A DNA stretch of 64,000 bases, taken from assembly GCA_045545595.1 (NCBI GenBank), contig JAZQBG010000023.1, positions 1 through 64,000 of the forward strand. Reading direction: 5' to 3'. This document shows positions 49,674 through 58,701 of the stretch, in pieces. Position 1 is the first letter of the stretch; the number at the start of each line of letters is the position of its first letter. A program made the position numbers and the translations under genes. The notes under the pieces were generated by a model that did not search any database, was not told the origin of the DNA, and saw only the letters and a list, made by a program, of their open reading frames with translations. The DNA comes from SIG205 sp045545595. Its GTDB lineage: Bacteria; Bacillota_I; Bacilli_A; RF39; UBA660.

Positions 49674-50888
49674 TTAATAAGGTAATGGATATTTACTAGT
49701 TAATTCTAATACTTGTTCTTTTACCTTAATTATATTTTCATTACTGTTATCAGTTAAAACACTATCAATTAAATCAGCAATTTTAATAAAATCATTTTCA
49801 TTTAATCCTCTAGTAGTCATAGCTGCACTCCCAAGTCTTAATCCTGATGTAACTTTTGGTTTTTCAGTTTCGTTTGGAATAGTATTTTTATTACAAGTAA
49901 TATTTACACTTTCTAGTATTTCTTGTGCTTCTAGACCATTTATATTATAGGAAGTTTTGACATCTAAAAGTAATAAGTGATTATCAGTTCCACCTGTGAT
50001 TACTTTTTTACCTTTTTCTATAAATCTATTAGACATTGCTTTAGCATTCTTAACTACATTTTTTGCATATTCTTTAAAATCATCATTTAGTGCCTCATTA
50101 AAACATACACCTTTAGCAGCTATTACATGCATTAATGGACCACCTTGTAATCCAGGAAATACTGTTTTGTTTATCTTTTTAATGATGTCCTCACTATTAG
50201 TAAGTATAATCCCACCTCTGGGACCTCTTAATGTTTTATGTGTTGTAGATGTTACTACATCAGCAACATTACATGGATTTGGATGAAGCCCAGCAGCAAC
50301 AAGTCCTGCAATATGTGCCATATCTACCATTAGATATGCTCCAACTTTATCAGCAATTTCTCTAAATTTGTTGAAATCTATTGTACGAGAGTATGCTGTA
50401 GCACCTGCAATAATCATTTTAGGGTTACACTCTAAAGCTATTTTTAAAACTTCATCATAATCAATAAAACCTTCATTATTTACCCCATAACTTACTATAT
50501 GGTATTCTCTACCAGAAAAGTTTACTGGCAGTCCGTGTGTTAAATGCCCACCATCATTAAGACTCATACCCATTACAGTATCACCATATTCTAGTAAAGC
50601 TTTATATACTGCCATATTCGCGCTGCTACCTGAATGAGGTTGAACATTAGCGTATTTCACGTTAAATAATCTAGCAACACTATCAATAGTTTCAGTTTCA
50701 ACCATATCTATATATTTACATCCACCATAGTATCTATTGCCTGAATATCCTTCTGCATATTTATTAGTTAGTATTGAGCCTTGTGCTTTTAAAACGTCTA
50801 AGCTAACAAAGTTTTCAGAAGCTATAAGCTCAATATGTTTATTTTGTCTTTGTTTTTCTAATTCAATAAATTCAAATATTTTATCCAT
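49674..50888 (-). CDS. glyA: serine hydroxymethyltransferase
   Basis: PLP enzyme that converts serine to glycine and loads C1 on tetrahydrofolate. NKYAEGYSGNRYYGGCKYIDMVE, VQPHSGSSANMAVYKAL, LMVDMAHIAGLVAAGLHPNPCNVADVVTSTTHKTLRGPRGG with the PLP Lys (THKT), and VTSGLRLGSAAMTTRGLNEND. 404 residues. ATG at 50888 with GTGGTGAT upstream. Confidence 0.97.
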   Translation of the reverse strand: MDKIFEFIELEKQRQNKHIELIASENFVSLDVLKAQGSILTNKYAEGYSGNRYYGGCKYIDMVETETIDSVARLFNVKYANVQPHSGSSANMAVYKALLEYGDTVMGMSLNDGGHLTHGLPVNFSGREYHIVSYGVNNEGFIDYDEVLKIALECNPKMIIAGATAYSRTIDFNKFREIADKVGAYLMVDMAHIAGLVAAGLHPNPCNVADVVTSTTHKTLRGPRGGIILTNSEDIIKKINKTVFPGLQGGPLMHVIAAKGVCFNEALNDDFKEYAKNVVKNAKAMSNRFIEKGKKVITGGTDNHLLLLDVKTSYNINGLEAQEILESVNITCNKNTIPNETEKPKVTSGLRLGSAAMTTRGLNENDFIKIADLIDSVLTDNSNENIIKVKEQVLELTSKYPLPY

Positions 50889-50916
50889 ATTTATCACCAC
50901 TCGTAATTATTATACC

Positions 50917-50937
50917 AAAAAAAGATTAAAAAATCTT
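50917..50937 (-). terminator. terminator
   Basis: On the - strand AAGATT, TTTT loop, AATCTTTTTTT, after the hypothetical gene at 50936. Confidence 0.75.
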
Positions 50938-51436
50938 AATTATTATTGCATTTTAGTTTAATTGCATTGTTTTTAATTTTTTTTAATTCATTACCATAAA
51001 TTATAGAACTATTTTCTAAAAGTCTCAAATATTCCGTGTATTCTAAATTATCATTATTAACTAACTCTATATAAAAGACATCATTATAATAATACAAATC
51101 ATAATTATCAATATCAAATGTCTTATATTCCTCTAATTTATAAAAAATAGAACTATCAAATTTAAAGGTTATTTTCATATCTACAGTATCACCAAATAGT
51201 TTAACATATTCGTCATCATCTTTTTCTATTTCAATAATCATACCGTATATATCATTTAAATATACAGTAACTTCATAGTATCCGCTCATTTCGATATCGT
51301 ATATATTTTTAATTTTAATAAATAATCTTTTAAACTGTTGTTCAACATTATTTTTTAAATCAAAGTTTATTTTATCTAAGTATTTGTTATTCAAATATAC
51401 TGTTAAATTATTTAAATTAAAAAGTTCTAATTTCAT
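50936..51436 (-). CDS. hypothetical protein
   Basis: 166 residues, acidic, Asp/Tyr-rich and probably beta (YEVTVYLNDIYGMIIEIEKDDDEYVKLFGDTVDMKITFKFD). No signal, membrane segment or known motif. AGGTGAG before the ATG. It lies between the pilin-like gene and glyA on the same strand. Function unknown. Confidence 0.6.
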   Translation of the reverse strand: MKLELFNLNNLTVYLNNKYLDKINFDLKNNVEQQFKRLFIKIKNIYDIEMSGYYEVTVYLNDIYGMIIEIEKDDDEYVKLFGDTVDMKITFKFDSSIFYKLEEYKTFDIDNYDLYYYNDVFYIELVNNDNLEYTEYLRLLENSSIIYGNELKKIKNNAIKLKCNNN

Positions 51437-51476
51437 ATTCTCACCTAGAGTATCTTATGAAATTAAAACTTATGTG

Positions 51477-51911
51477 TTAATTACATATTGTAGTTAAACT
51501 TAATTCATATTTATTATAACCTTCTGTTGTAGCTTCTGTAACTGCAACCCCATCTTTCATCTTAGTTATAATTATATTAAAAATAGGTACTAGAGTTCCT
51601 TCATCATATAATAAACCATTTTCTAATGTATAACCATTCTTGAAATCATAATTATCCTCTATGTAACCTTTTTCGGAAAGTGTTGTTAATTCAAGTGTCG
51701 TTTGGATGAATCCGTCTTTATAATCATTTGGATGATCTAATACATATAATTCTGCATTTGTTAATATTTCTTCTACTATATTATTACATTGTTTCTTATT
51801 GGATTTTTGTATTAAATTAGTACTTACAGGAATTGCAACCATAAAAATCGCTAATATTAGTCCAATACTTGCAATAAGTTCTATTAAAGTAAATCCTTCA
51901 TTATTTCTCAT
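51477..51911 (-). CDS. type IV pilin-like prepilin
   Basis: 144 residues with a class III prepilin signal: short leader MRNNEG, cleavage after Gly, then FTLIELIASIGLILAIFMVAIPVS with the Glu at position 5. The rest is a small globular head with two Cys. AGGTGAT before the ATG at 51911. With comEA and comEC in the window, a minor pilin of the uptake pseudopilus is plausible, but no assembly ATPase, prepilin peptidase or major pilin is here. Confidence 0.82.
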   Translation of the reverse strand: MRNNEGFTLIELIASIGLILAIFMVAIPVSTNLIQKSNKKQCNNIVEEILTNAELYVLDHPNDYKDGFIQTTLELTTLSEKGYIEDNYDFKNGYTLENGLLYDEGTLVPIFNIIITKMKDGVAVTEATTEGYNKYELSLTTICN

Positions 51912-51950
51912 ATAATCACCTATTCTATTTATTATTATAGATGAATAATA

Positions 51951-51980
51951 TAAAAAAAACAACTGAATTATTCAATTGTT
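51951..51980 (-). terminator. terminator after ysxC
   Basis: On the - strand AACAATTGAAT and ATTCAGTTGTT followed by a run of Ts; includes the ysxC stop. Confidence 0.8.
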
Positions 51981-52564
51981 TCTGTTATTTTATTTTCAAT
52001 TAAATTATGAATATGCTCTTTACCTTCTTTTGAAAGACTTGAGAATAATATTAGTTCATCACCATGAACTAAATCCATTTCTTTTAAAATAATATTTTTA
52101 TATTTATCCCATTGTCCTTTAGGAATTTTATCTACTTTTGTTGCAACTACTGTTACAGGTAGATTAAAATATTTTAAATAGTTATACATTAATAAGTCAT
52201 CTTTAGTTGGTTTATGTCTAAAATCTACTAACATAAATATATGTTTTAAGTTTTCTCTATTTGCTAAATATTCTTCTATCATTTTTCCAAATTTAGCTTG
52301 TGTTTTTTTACTTGTTAATGCATATCCATATCCTGGAACATCAACTAAATAAAATTTATCATTTACACAATAAAAATTTAATGTTTGGGTTTTACCAGGT
52401 CTACTTGATGTTCTAGCAAAATTCTTTCTATTAATTAAAGTGTTTATAAAACTACTTTTACCTACATTGCTCCTTCCAACAAGTAAAAATTCTGGTTTCT
52501 TATCTTCTGGATATTGGCTGGTTCTAACCGCACTAATCTTTAGTTCTATATTAGATATCTTCAT
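51968..52564 (-). CDS. ysxC: ribosome-biogenesis GTPase YsxC/EngB
   Basis: 198-residue GTPase needed for 50S assembly. LLVGRSNVGKSSFINTLINRKNFARTSSRPGKTQTLNFY (G1, G2), LVDVPGYGYALTSKK (G3), VVATKVDKIPKGQW (G4). ATG at 52564 follows GAGGTGAG and overlaps the end of the DHH gene by 14 bases. Confidence 0.96.
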   Translation of the reverse strand: MKISNIELKISAVRTSQYPEDKKPEFLLVGRSNVGKSSFINTLINRKNFARTSSRPGKTQTLNFYCVNDKFYLVDVPGYGYALTSKKTQAKFGKMIEEYLANRENLKHIFMLVDFRHKPTKDDLLMYNYLKYFNLPVTVVATKVDKIPKGQWDKYKNIILKEMDLVHGDELILFSSLSKEGKEHIHNLIENKITETIE

Positions 52565-53519
52565 TATTCTCACCTCGATAATCCTTACATCTATTATCTA
52601 GCTCTTCAATAAGTTTGTCCACTTCTTCTTGTGTTTTAACTCTCGCGCCACTTGCTCTTTCGTGTCCTCCACCATTAAACATGGCAGCAATATCATTTAT
52701 TACTGGACCTCTTGAACGCATTGTAATTCTTATAATATCATTTTTCTTATCTTCAGTAATAAAAGCCCACGCTATAATCTCATTAATATAATTAAAATTA
52801 TTTATCATATTACCAGGGCTAGCTGAATCAACGCCAAATTCTTTGATTATTTCCTCATTTACTTTGATATAGCCAAACCCGTTTTGAGTAACTGTTAGAT
52901 TTTGTGCGATATAACCTTGTAATTTTACTTCTGATAATGGTCTTAAATATAATTTTTCAAATAAATCTACAAATTGTATTTTAGTATCCTTAATAAGTCT
53001 ATGTACTAAATCAAACGTTTTAAAAGATGTATTAATAGTTGTAAATCTGTTAGTATCTGATACCATTCCCAAGAACAATAATTCACCTTGACGTTTATCT
53101 AGTTTTAACTTTGTATTATAAGTTAAATCCAATATAATTTCGCAAGCTGACGATGCAGTTTCATCGATGTACTCCATATTACAAAAGCTTTCTGTATATG
53201 GATGATGATCAATTTTGATACTATCTCTAAATAGTTCGAAATATTCTATGTCTACTCTTTTTCTATCAGGAGTATCTAATATTATCAATAGTGATTTACG
53301 TGCTATTTCTTCAGTAATTTTGTCTAAATTACCCATATATTTAAATTTAGCAGCATGTATTCCTACCGCATAAACTTGTTTTTTTGGAAAAGTATTTTGT
53401 ATTATTTCTTTTAAAGCAAGTTCACTTGCTAGAGCATCAGGATCAACCCTTAAATGTCTAGCAATAACTATACTATCATACTTCTTTATTTTTTTATAAA
53501 TTTGTTTGAATTGTCTCAT
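52551..53519 (-). CDS. nrnA: DHH-family phosphoesterase NrnA
   Basis: 322 residues with the DHH/DHHA1 layout: VIARHLRVDPDALASELALKEII, LIILDTPDRKRVD, IKIDHHPYTESF, LLFLGMVSDTNRFTTINTS, and DHHA1 IRITMRSRGPVINDIAAMFNGGGHERASGARV. Degrades nanoRNA and pAp in Bacillota. Start at 53519 after GAGTGAG. Confidence 0.9.
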   Translation of the reverse strand: MRQFKQIYKKIKKYDSIVIARHLRVDPDALASELALKEIIQNTFPKKQVYAVGIHAAKFKYMGNLDKITEEIARKSLLIILDTPDRKRVDIEYFELFRDSIKIDHHPYTESFCNMEYIDETASSACEIILDLTYNTKLKLDKRQGELLFLGMVSDTNRFTTINTSFKTFDLVHRLIKDTKIQFVDLFEKLYLRPLSEVKLQGYIAQNLTVTQNGFGYIKVNEEIIKEFGVDSASPGNMINNFNYINEIIAWAFITEDKKNDIIRITMRSRGPVINDIAAMFNGGGHERASGARVKTQEEVDKLIEELDNRCKDYRGENNEDI

Positions 53520-53539
53520 AAACTCACTCACTAACTATT

Positions 53540-54721
53540 TTATTCACTTATTAGTCTGTATGTATCTTCTGCTATCATTAATTCTTCATTAGTTGGTACT
53601 ACATAACAATCAATTTTAGAATCATCTTCAGTAATTAAAGTTAATTCTCCTCTAACATTATTTCTTTCATCTGATGCATTAACACCAATTACTTTTAATT
53701 CATCCATAATTGATTTTCTTACATCAATACCATTTTCACCAATTCCTCCTGTAAAGCAAATGATATCTGCTCCTCCAAGGAATGTATTATACATAGAAAC
53801 ATATCCAACGATTTTACGAACTAACATATTTTGAGCTAAAATACATTTTTCATTTCCTTCTTTGATTCCATCTTCGATGTCTCTATTATCGCTGCTTAAT
53901 TCACTAATTCCTAATAGTCCACTATTCTTATTTAAATCAGACATAACTTCATCTAGAGTTTTTCCAGATTTATTCATTACATATGGGATTAATGTTGCAT
54001 CTATATCTCCGCAACGAGTTCCCATAAGTAGACCAGCATTTGGAGTAAATCCCATAGAAGTATCTATACATTTTCCATTTTTAACTGCTGAAATTGATGA
54101 ACCATTTCCTAAATGACAACAAATTATTTTTAAATCATCTCTATTTAAATATTCAGCAATTGTTTTTGTAACATAATTATGGCTTGTTCCATGGAATCCG
54201 TATTTTCTAACACCATATTTAGTATACCATTCATAAGGTACTCCATATAGATATGCTTCTTCTTCCATTGTTTGATGGAAAGCAGTGTCAAATACACCAA
54301 CCATTGGGACATTTGGTAAAACTGCTTTAAAACTCTTAACTCCAACTAGGTTTGCTGGATTATGTAAAGGCGCTAAATCTGATAATTCGTCAACTGTTTT
54401 GATAACATCTTCATCTATTACTACAGATTTATTGTATACGTCTCCACCATGCACTAATCTGTGTCCAACTGCATCAATTTCATCTAATGAACTAATAACT
54501 CCTAAATTAATTAATTCATCTAATAAAACTTTAACAGCATCTTCATGATTATTTAATTCTACATCTTTTCTAATTTTTTCTCCATTAAGTTTGAAGTTCA
54601 CGAAACTTCCTTCCATACCTATTCTTTCAAAATATCCAGAAATAAGTAATTCTTTGTTCTCCATATTAAATAAACTAAATTTTAAAGAAGAACTTCCTGC
54701 ATTAATTGATATAATTTTCAT
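53540..54721 (-). CDS. ackA: acetate kinase
   Basis: ATP-forming step from acetyl phosphate. IISINAGSSSLKFSLFNM, VGHRLVHGGDVY, VFDTAFHQTM, YGFHGTSHNYVTKTIAEYL, ICCHLGNGSSISAVKNGKCIDTSMGFTPNAGLLMGTRCGDID, ICFTGGIGENGI. 393 residues. pta is not in the window. It suggests fermentative growth with acetate as product. Confidence 0.97.
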   Translation of the reverse strand: MKIISINAGSSSLKFSLFNMENKELLISGYFERIGMEGSFVNFKLNGEKIRKDVELNNHEDAVKVLLDELINLGVISSLDEIDAVGHRLVHGGDVYNKSVVIDEDVIKTVDELSDLAPLHNPANLVGVKSFKAVLPNVPMVGVFDTAFHQTMEEEAYLYGVPYEWYTKYGVRKYGFHGTSHNYVTKTIAEYLNRDDLKIICCHLGNGSSISAVKNGKCIDTSMGFTPNAGLLMGTRCGDIDATLIPYVMNKSGKTLDEVMSDLNKNSGLLGISELSSDNRDIEDGIKEGNEKCILAQNMLVRKIVGYVSMYNTFLGGADIICFTGGIGENGIDVRKSIMDELKVIGVNASDERNNVRGELTLITEDDSKIDCYVVPTNEELMIAEDTYRLISE

Positions 54722-54798
54722 TGTATTTCCTTCTTTCTAACACAAATATTATACTATATATTGGTAATTTTTTCTATCATGTTTATAAAAAAATGAAA

Positions 54799-54828
54799 AA
54801 CACCTAAAATTTTAAGTGTTTTGTTTAC
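54799..54828 (-). terminator. terminator of the Rpn-family gene
   Basis: On the - strand AAAACACTTAAAATTTTAGGTGTTTT stem followed by TCATTTTTTT; overlaps the gene end. Confidence 0.7.
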
Positions 54829-55729
54829 TATTTTTGATGTCAATTATCTCATTTTCAGTTAATCCAGTAACTTTTTGGACAACCGAAACATTGATGTTTT
54901 CATTTAACATATTAATAACCACTTGTTTTTGTGTTTGTTCAATTCCTTTTTGGAGTCCTTTTTCCATACCTCGTGCCATTCCTCTTTTTTCTGCATCAAT
55001 CTCCGCACTTTTTATCATGGTGTTCCTTATTTTTCTTTCCATTAACTCTTTATCATACATTCCTATTAATTCTTCATCTTCTGATAATTCTGTTAGCTTT
55101 TTTCCTGCCTTTTCCATCATATCATCACCTTTGACTATTTCCTCAATTTCTTTTTTAGTATTTAATGCTAGTAATAATAGTTTCTTTTCTTCTTTACTTA
55201 ATTTATCGCTTTCATTATAATACATTTTTAAAATTAAGTCTAGGTTAACATGGTACTTTTCATAGTTTTTTGTCTCAACTAAATGTCTTTCCTCATCCAT
55301 TATCATAAACTTTATTATTGTTCTTTCATCAAATCTACTAAAATAGTCAAAATTTATTTGTATTATCTTCTTTTCTTCTATCCAATTTTCTCCTGATAAT
55401 AGTTGTTCTGCTGCTAGTTTGTGTTGATAGGCATTGTTTTTTGAGAATAATCCTTCATAGTATTCTTTATTACATTCTAAGTTTATTCTATTATTTGATA
55501 CATCTACTATTAAATCCGATACTTTTGATTTTTCTCTTACATGACTTTTCATATGTTCACTATTTTTTATTTCCATATTATCTATGATTTCTTCTTTTGG
55601 TATTTTTGTTACTATATGTATTATATCAGCAAGATATTCCTTGCATTCATCTGCAGTCAATAATGCTTTAAATACTTTATCATAACTTGCAGGTATTATT
55701 TTTCCTTCTTCTAATTTAATTTTTGTCAT
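54812..55729 (-). CDS. Rpn-family PD-(D/E)XK nuclease (recombination-promoting/transposase-like)
   Basis: 305 residues: IIPASYDKVFKALLTADECKEYLADII at the N-terminus, EKSKVSDLIVDVSNNRINLECNKEYYEGLF (Asp, then Glu of the nuclease core with E-C-N in place of E-x-Q/K), AYQHKLAAEQLLSG, and a C-terminus with MARGMEKGLQKGIEQTQKQVVINMLNENINVSVVQKVTGLTENEI. Typical of the Rpn/PF12784 group, found in many copies in gut Bacillota and thought to be DNA nucleases acting in horizontal recombination. GAGGTGAT before the ATG. No terminal inverted repeats seen. Confidence 0.85.
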   Translation of the reverse strand: MTKIKLEEGKIIPASYDKVFKALLTADECKEYLADIIHIVTKIPKEEIIDNMEIKNSEHMKSHVREKSKVSDLIVDVSNNRINLECNKEYYEGLFSKNNAYQHKLAAEQLLSGENWIEEKKIIQINFDYFSRFDERTIIKFMIMDEERHLVETKNYEKYHVNLDLILKMYYNESDKLSKEEKKLLLLALNTKKEIEEIVKGDDMMEKAGKKLTELSEDEELIGMYDKELMERKIRNTMIKSAEIDAEKRGMARGMEKGLQKGIEQTQKQVVINMLNENINVSVVQKVTGLTENEIIDIKNSKQNT

Positions 55730-55819
55730 TTTATCACCTCATCATGAATATAACACTATCTATTGTTCCATTCAAATGAGTGTTTTTACCTATCTTAAAT
55801 CTTAATAATACAAATATTC

Positions 55820-55856
55820 AAAAAGATACAGAAACATTTCCTATTTCTGTATCTTC
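55820..55856 (-). terminator. terminator after ddl copy 2
   Basis: On the - strand AGATACAGAAA and TTTCTGTATCT form an 11-bp stem followed by TTTTG. Confidence 0.8.
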
Positions 55857-55887
55857 ATTTATTCTAATTATTTAATTCTATACTTTT

Positions 55888-57087
55888 TTATCTTTTTACA
55901 CCTTTTGTACCATTACCTAATTTTGCGTTTTCTAAAATGTTTGTATCAAAGGAGAAAGTCTTTTTAATTTTCTTTTTATAATTCTTAATTGCAAGAGTAA
56001 TAATGTTGTCTAATAATTCTCTATAACTCATACCTTTTGGTTCCCATAAATAGAATGATAATGAACCTGGGATTGTATTTACTTCATTTATATATACTTT
56101 TTTCTTTTTCTTATCAATTAAGTAGTCAATTCTTACTACACCACTAGTATTTAAAAGTCTTGCAGCTTCTTCAGACATACCAATTATTTCTTCTCTTAAC
56201 TTTTTATCAATATTAGCAGGTATAACTCTATCAGTAGATACCATACCTTTACTTCCAGTGCTTTGTACTTTTCCACCTTTTAGTTTACCTTTTCCATTAC
56301 CCATATATTTGTCATTATAGCTTAGTATTGCATCTTTGCCCATTACTTGTTCAAGCTCACTAACTTGATAATAAGTATTATCCCCTAATACACTAGCATT
56401 AACTTCTACTAGATTTTCTATACATTCTTCTACAACAACTTTACTATCATATTTAATAGCATCTTCAATTGCCTCAATCAATTCTTCTTTATTGTTAACT
56501 TTAGCTATACCTACACTACTACCTAATTTTGCAGGTTTAATAATCATTGGATATCCAATTTTTTCTAATCTTTTAACTAGTTTATCTTTATCATTAAAAT
56601 AGTCACTTTCAAAGAACCAATCATATGGCGCAACAGATAGTTTACCTGTTTCAAATATTTGTTTCATAAATACTTTATCTTGACCAACAGCCGCAGAATA
56701 ATGATTACTTCCTACATAAGGTATACCTAATAAATCTAAGTAACCTTGTAAAGTTCCATCTTCTACATTTGTACCATGTACAACAGGTAATACTATATCA
56801 ATTTCATTAACTGTTCTTCTAAGTCCTTTTTTATTTTGTAAAACAATTCTATTATTTTTAACATATAATACTACGTTTTTAGCATATCTTTTTAAATTAT
56901 CCATATCTTGATATATTTCTATATCTTTTAAGAATGGAGCAGTATACATTTCTCTATCTTTAGTTATATATATTGGGATAGCTATATACTTTTCCTTATT
57001 TAAATTTTGCATAGCTTGAACAGCTGAAATAATACTTACCTCATGTTCAACACTTTCACCACCAAAAATTACACCAACTTTTATCAT
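55888..57087 (-). CDS. D-alanine--D-alanine ligase family (copy 2)
   Basis: 399 residues, about 60 longer than copy 1. VIFGGESVEHEVSIISAVQ, VLPVVHGTNVEDGTLQGYLDLLGIPYVGS, MIIKPAKLGSSVGIAKV, VVEECIENLVEVNASVL, an omega-loop region AILSYNDKYMGNGKGKLKGGKVQ that keeps a Tyr but has a Gly/Lys insert, and INEVNTIPGSLSFYLWEPKGMSY. A basic tail of about 40 residues follows. It lies 12 bases after a Mur-ligase-like gene. The product may be D-Ala-D-Ala or another D-amino-acid dipeptide; the sequence does not decide. Confidence 0.85.
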   Translation of the reverse strand: MIKVGVIFGGESVEHEVSIISAVQAMQNLNKEKYIAIPIYITKDREMYTAPFLKDIEIYQDMDNLKRYAKNVVLYVKNNRIVLQNKKGLRRTVNEIDIVLPVVHGTNVEDGTLQGYLDLLGIPYVGSNHYSAAVGQDKVFMKQIFETGKLSVAPYDWFFESDYFNDKDKLVKRLEKIGYPMIIKPAKLGSSVGIAKVNNKEELIEAIEDAIKYDSKVVVEECIENLVEVNASVLGDNTYYQVSELEQVMGKDAILSYNDKYMGNGKGKLKGGKVQSTGSKGMVSTDRVIPANIDKKLREEIIGMSEEAARLLNTSGVVRIDYLIDKKKKKVYINEVNTIPGSLSFYLWEPKGMSYRELLDNIITLAIKNYKKKIKKTFSFDTNILENAKLGNGTKGVKR

Positions 57088-57099
57088 AAATTACATCTC

Positions 57100-58692
57100 C
57101 TATTCATTAAATAAATCTGGTAAATCATTTTCTATTAATACATAAGTATTTTTAGTCTTAATTTTTTCTGCAATTTTAAATCCATCTTTAACATCATTTG
57201 TTATGTGTATTTTCTTTTCATTATACCCTTTTTCTTTTAATCCATCTTGTATAGGAATAGTTTGTTTTTCACCTACTAATATTACTTCATCACAAACATC
57301 TGCAATATATTCACCAAATTGTTTATTAAGTTCATATTGTTTAGGTCCTAGTTCTATCATACCAGGTGTCATTATTATTTTTTTACCAGGCATTAAATTA
57401 AGTACATCTAAAGCCATTTTAGAACCAACAGGATTAGAGTTATATGCATCATCAATATAAGTGATATCACCAGCAGTTTTAAGTTCTAATCTATGTTCTG
57501 TATTCTTAACATTTAATACTGCGCGTCTTAATTGTTCATTATCTATTCCAAAATAATTTCCTAAAGCAATACCTGCTAAAATATTATATATATTAGGTAC
57601 TCCTAATAACTTAGTATTAAAACTCACTTTTTCTCCATTAATTATACAATCAAAACTCATACCTTTGTTATTCATTTTGATATTTTTAGCAACAAAATCA
57701 GCTTGATCATTATTTATCGCAATCCATATTTTTTTACACTTACTTTTTATATTATATGTAACTTGTTTTTCATCGTCCATATTAAGTACTGCCACACCAT
57801 CATTAGGTAATGACTCTATAAGCTCAAACTTAGTTTTTTGTATAGTTTCTTCACTACCAAAGCTTTCTAGATGTGCAGTACCGATAGTGGTTAAAATTCC
57901 ATACTTAGGATGAACTAAGTCACATAATTCTTTGATTTCACCTTGTTTGTATGCACCCATTTCTGCAATAAAAATATCATCAAACTTATCTAATGTATTA
58001 TTTATTGTCATAATAAGTCCATATGGTGTATTAAAATTTTTAGGAGTTGGTAATGCATTATATTTAATATTTAAAATATCACTTAAAATATTTTTACTAC
58101 TAGTCTTACCATAACTACCAGTTATTCCTATTACTTTTAGATTATTTAAATTTCTTAACTTATTCATTGCTTTATTTTTAAATGAAAAATAAACATATTT
58201 TTCTATTGGTATATTAATTATTGCAGCAATTAGCGAAACAAAATAAATTAGATAAACTAACAGTATTAATCTTATATAATAATTATTTAATACATCATAA
58301 CTAAAGTCCTTAAACATAAATACTATTGGTATAATTAATATAACTCCAATTGTCACTAACAATCTTTTAACACGATTAGTATATACTAATGGTTTTTTAC
58401 TCTTCTTTTTATCCTCTAAACTATCATTAAAATATTTTATTATTGATACAAGTAGTAATAACGTAAATAATATTGCATTTATTATAATATTTTTTGATAT
58501 TAACAAAAACATTATAAACAATACTAAAACAATATCAATAGATAAGAATACTTTTTTAAAATTATTGCATATCCATTTAACATATCTATTATCTTTATTA
58601 TAATTGTTTTGTTGTAACATATGTAAGCTCTTTTTAAGCTTAATAAATACTAATATAAACCATAAAATTAATATTATTATAAAACCAAACAT
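57100..58692 (-). CDS. membrane-anchored Mur ligase family protein (MurF-like, copy 2)
   Basis: 530 residues. The first ~170 consist of about five membrane helices (FGFIIILILWFILVFI, IDIVLVLFIMFLLIS, AILFTLLLLVSII, LLVTIGVILIIPIVFMF, LILLVYLIYFVSLIAAII). From there the Mur ATPase and C-terminal domains run: VIGITGSYGKTSSKNILSDIL, PTPKNFNTPYGLIMTI, FIAEMGAYKQGEIKELCDLV, YGILTTIGTAHLESFGS, TYIDDAYNSNPVGSKMALDVL, MTPGMIELGPKQYELN. The usual N-terminal UDP-substrate domain of MurF is missing and replaced by the membrane part, so the substrate may differ from that of copy 1. Paired with ddl copy 2 and a hydrolase. Confidence 0.85.
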   Translation of the reverse strand: MFGFIIILILWFILVFIKLKKSLHMLQQNNYNKDNRYVKWICNNFKKVFLSIDIVLVLFIMFLLISKNIIINAILFTLLLLVSIIKYFNDSLEDKKKSKKPLVYTNRVKRLLVTIGVILIIPIVFMFKDFSYDVLNNYYIRLILLVYLIYFVSLIAAIINIPIEKYVYFSFKNKAMNKLRNLNNLKVIGITGSYGKTSSKNILSDILNIKYNALPTPKNFNTPYGLIMTINNTLDKFDDIFIAEMGAYKQGEIKELCDLVHPKYGILTTIGTAHLESFGSEETIQKTKFELIESLPNDGVAVLNMDDEKQVTYNIKSKCKKIWIAINNDQADFVAKNIKMNNKGMSFDCIINGEKVSFNTKLLGVPNIYNILAGIALGNYFGIDNEQLRRAVLNVKNTEHRLELKTAGDITYIDDAYNSNPVGSKMALDVLNLMPGKKIIMTPGMIELGPKQYELNKQFGEYIADVCDEVILVGEKQTIPIQDGLKEKGYNEKKIHITNDVKDGFKIAEKIKTKNTYVLIENDLPDLFNE

Positions 58693-58701
58693 AATAACCC
58701 C

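Noticed and set aside
54812..55729. Complete insertion sequence around the Rpn-family gene
   Set aside because: No terminal inverted repeats or target duplication found by reading the flanks; treated as a single gene.
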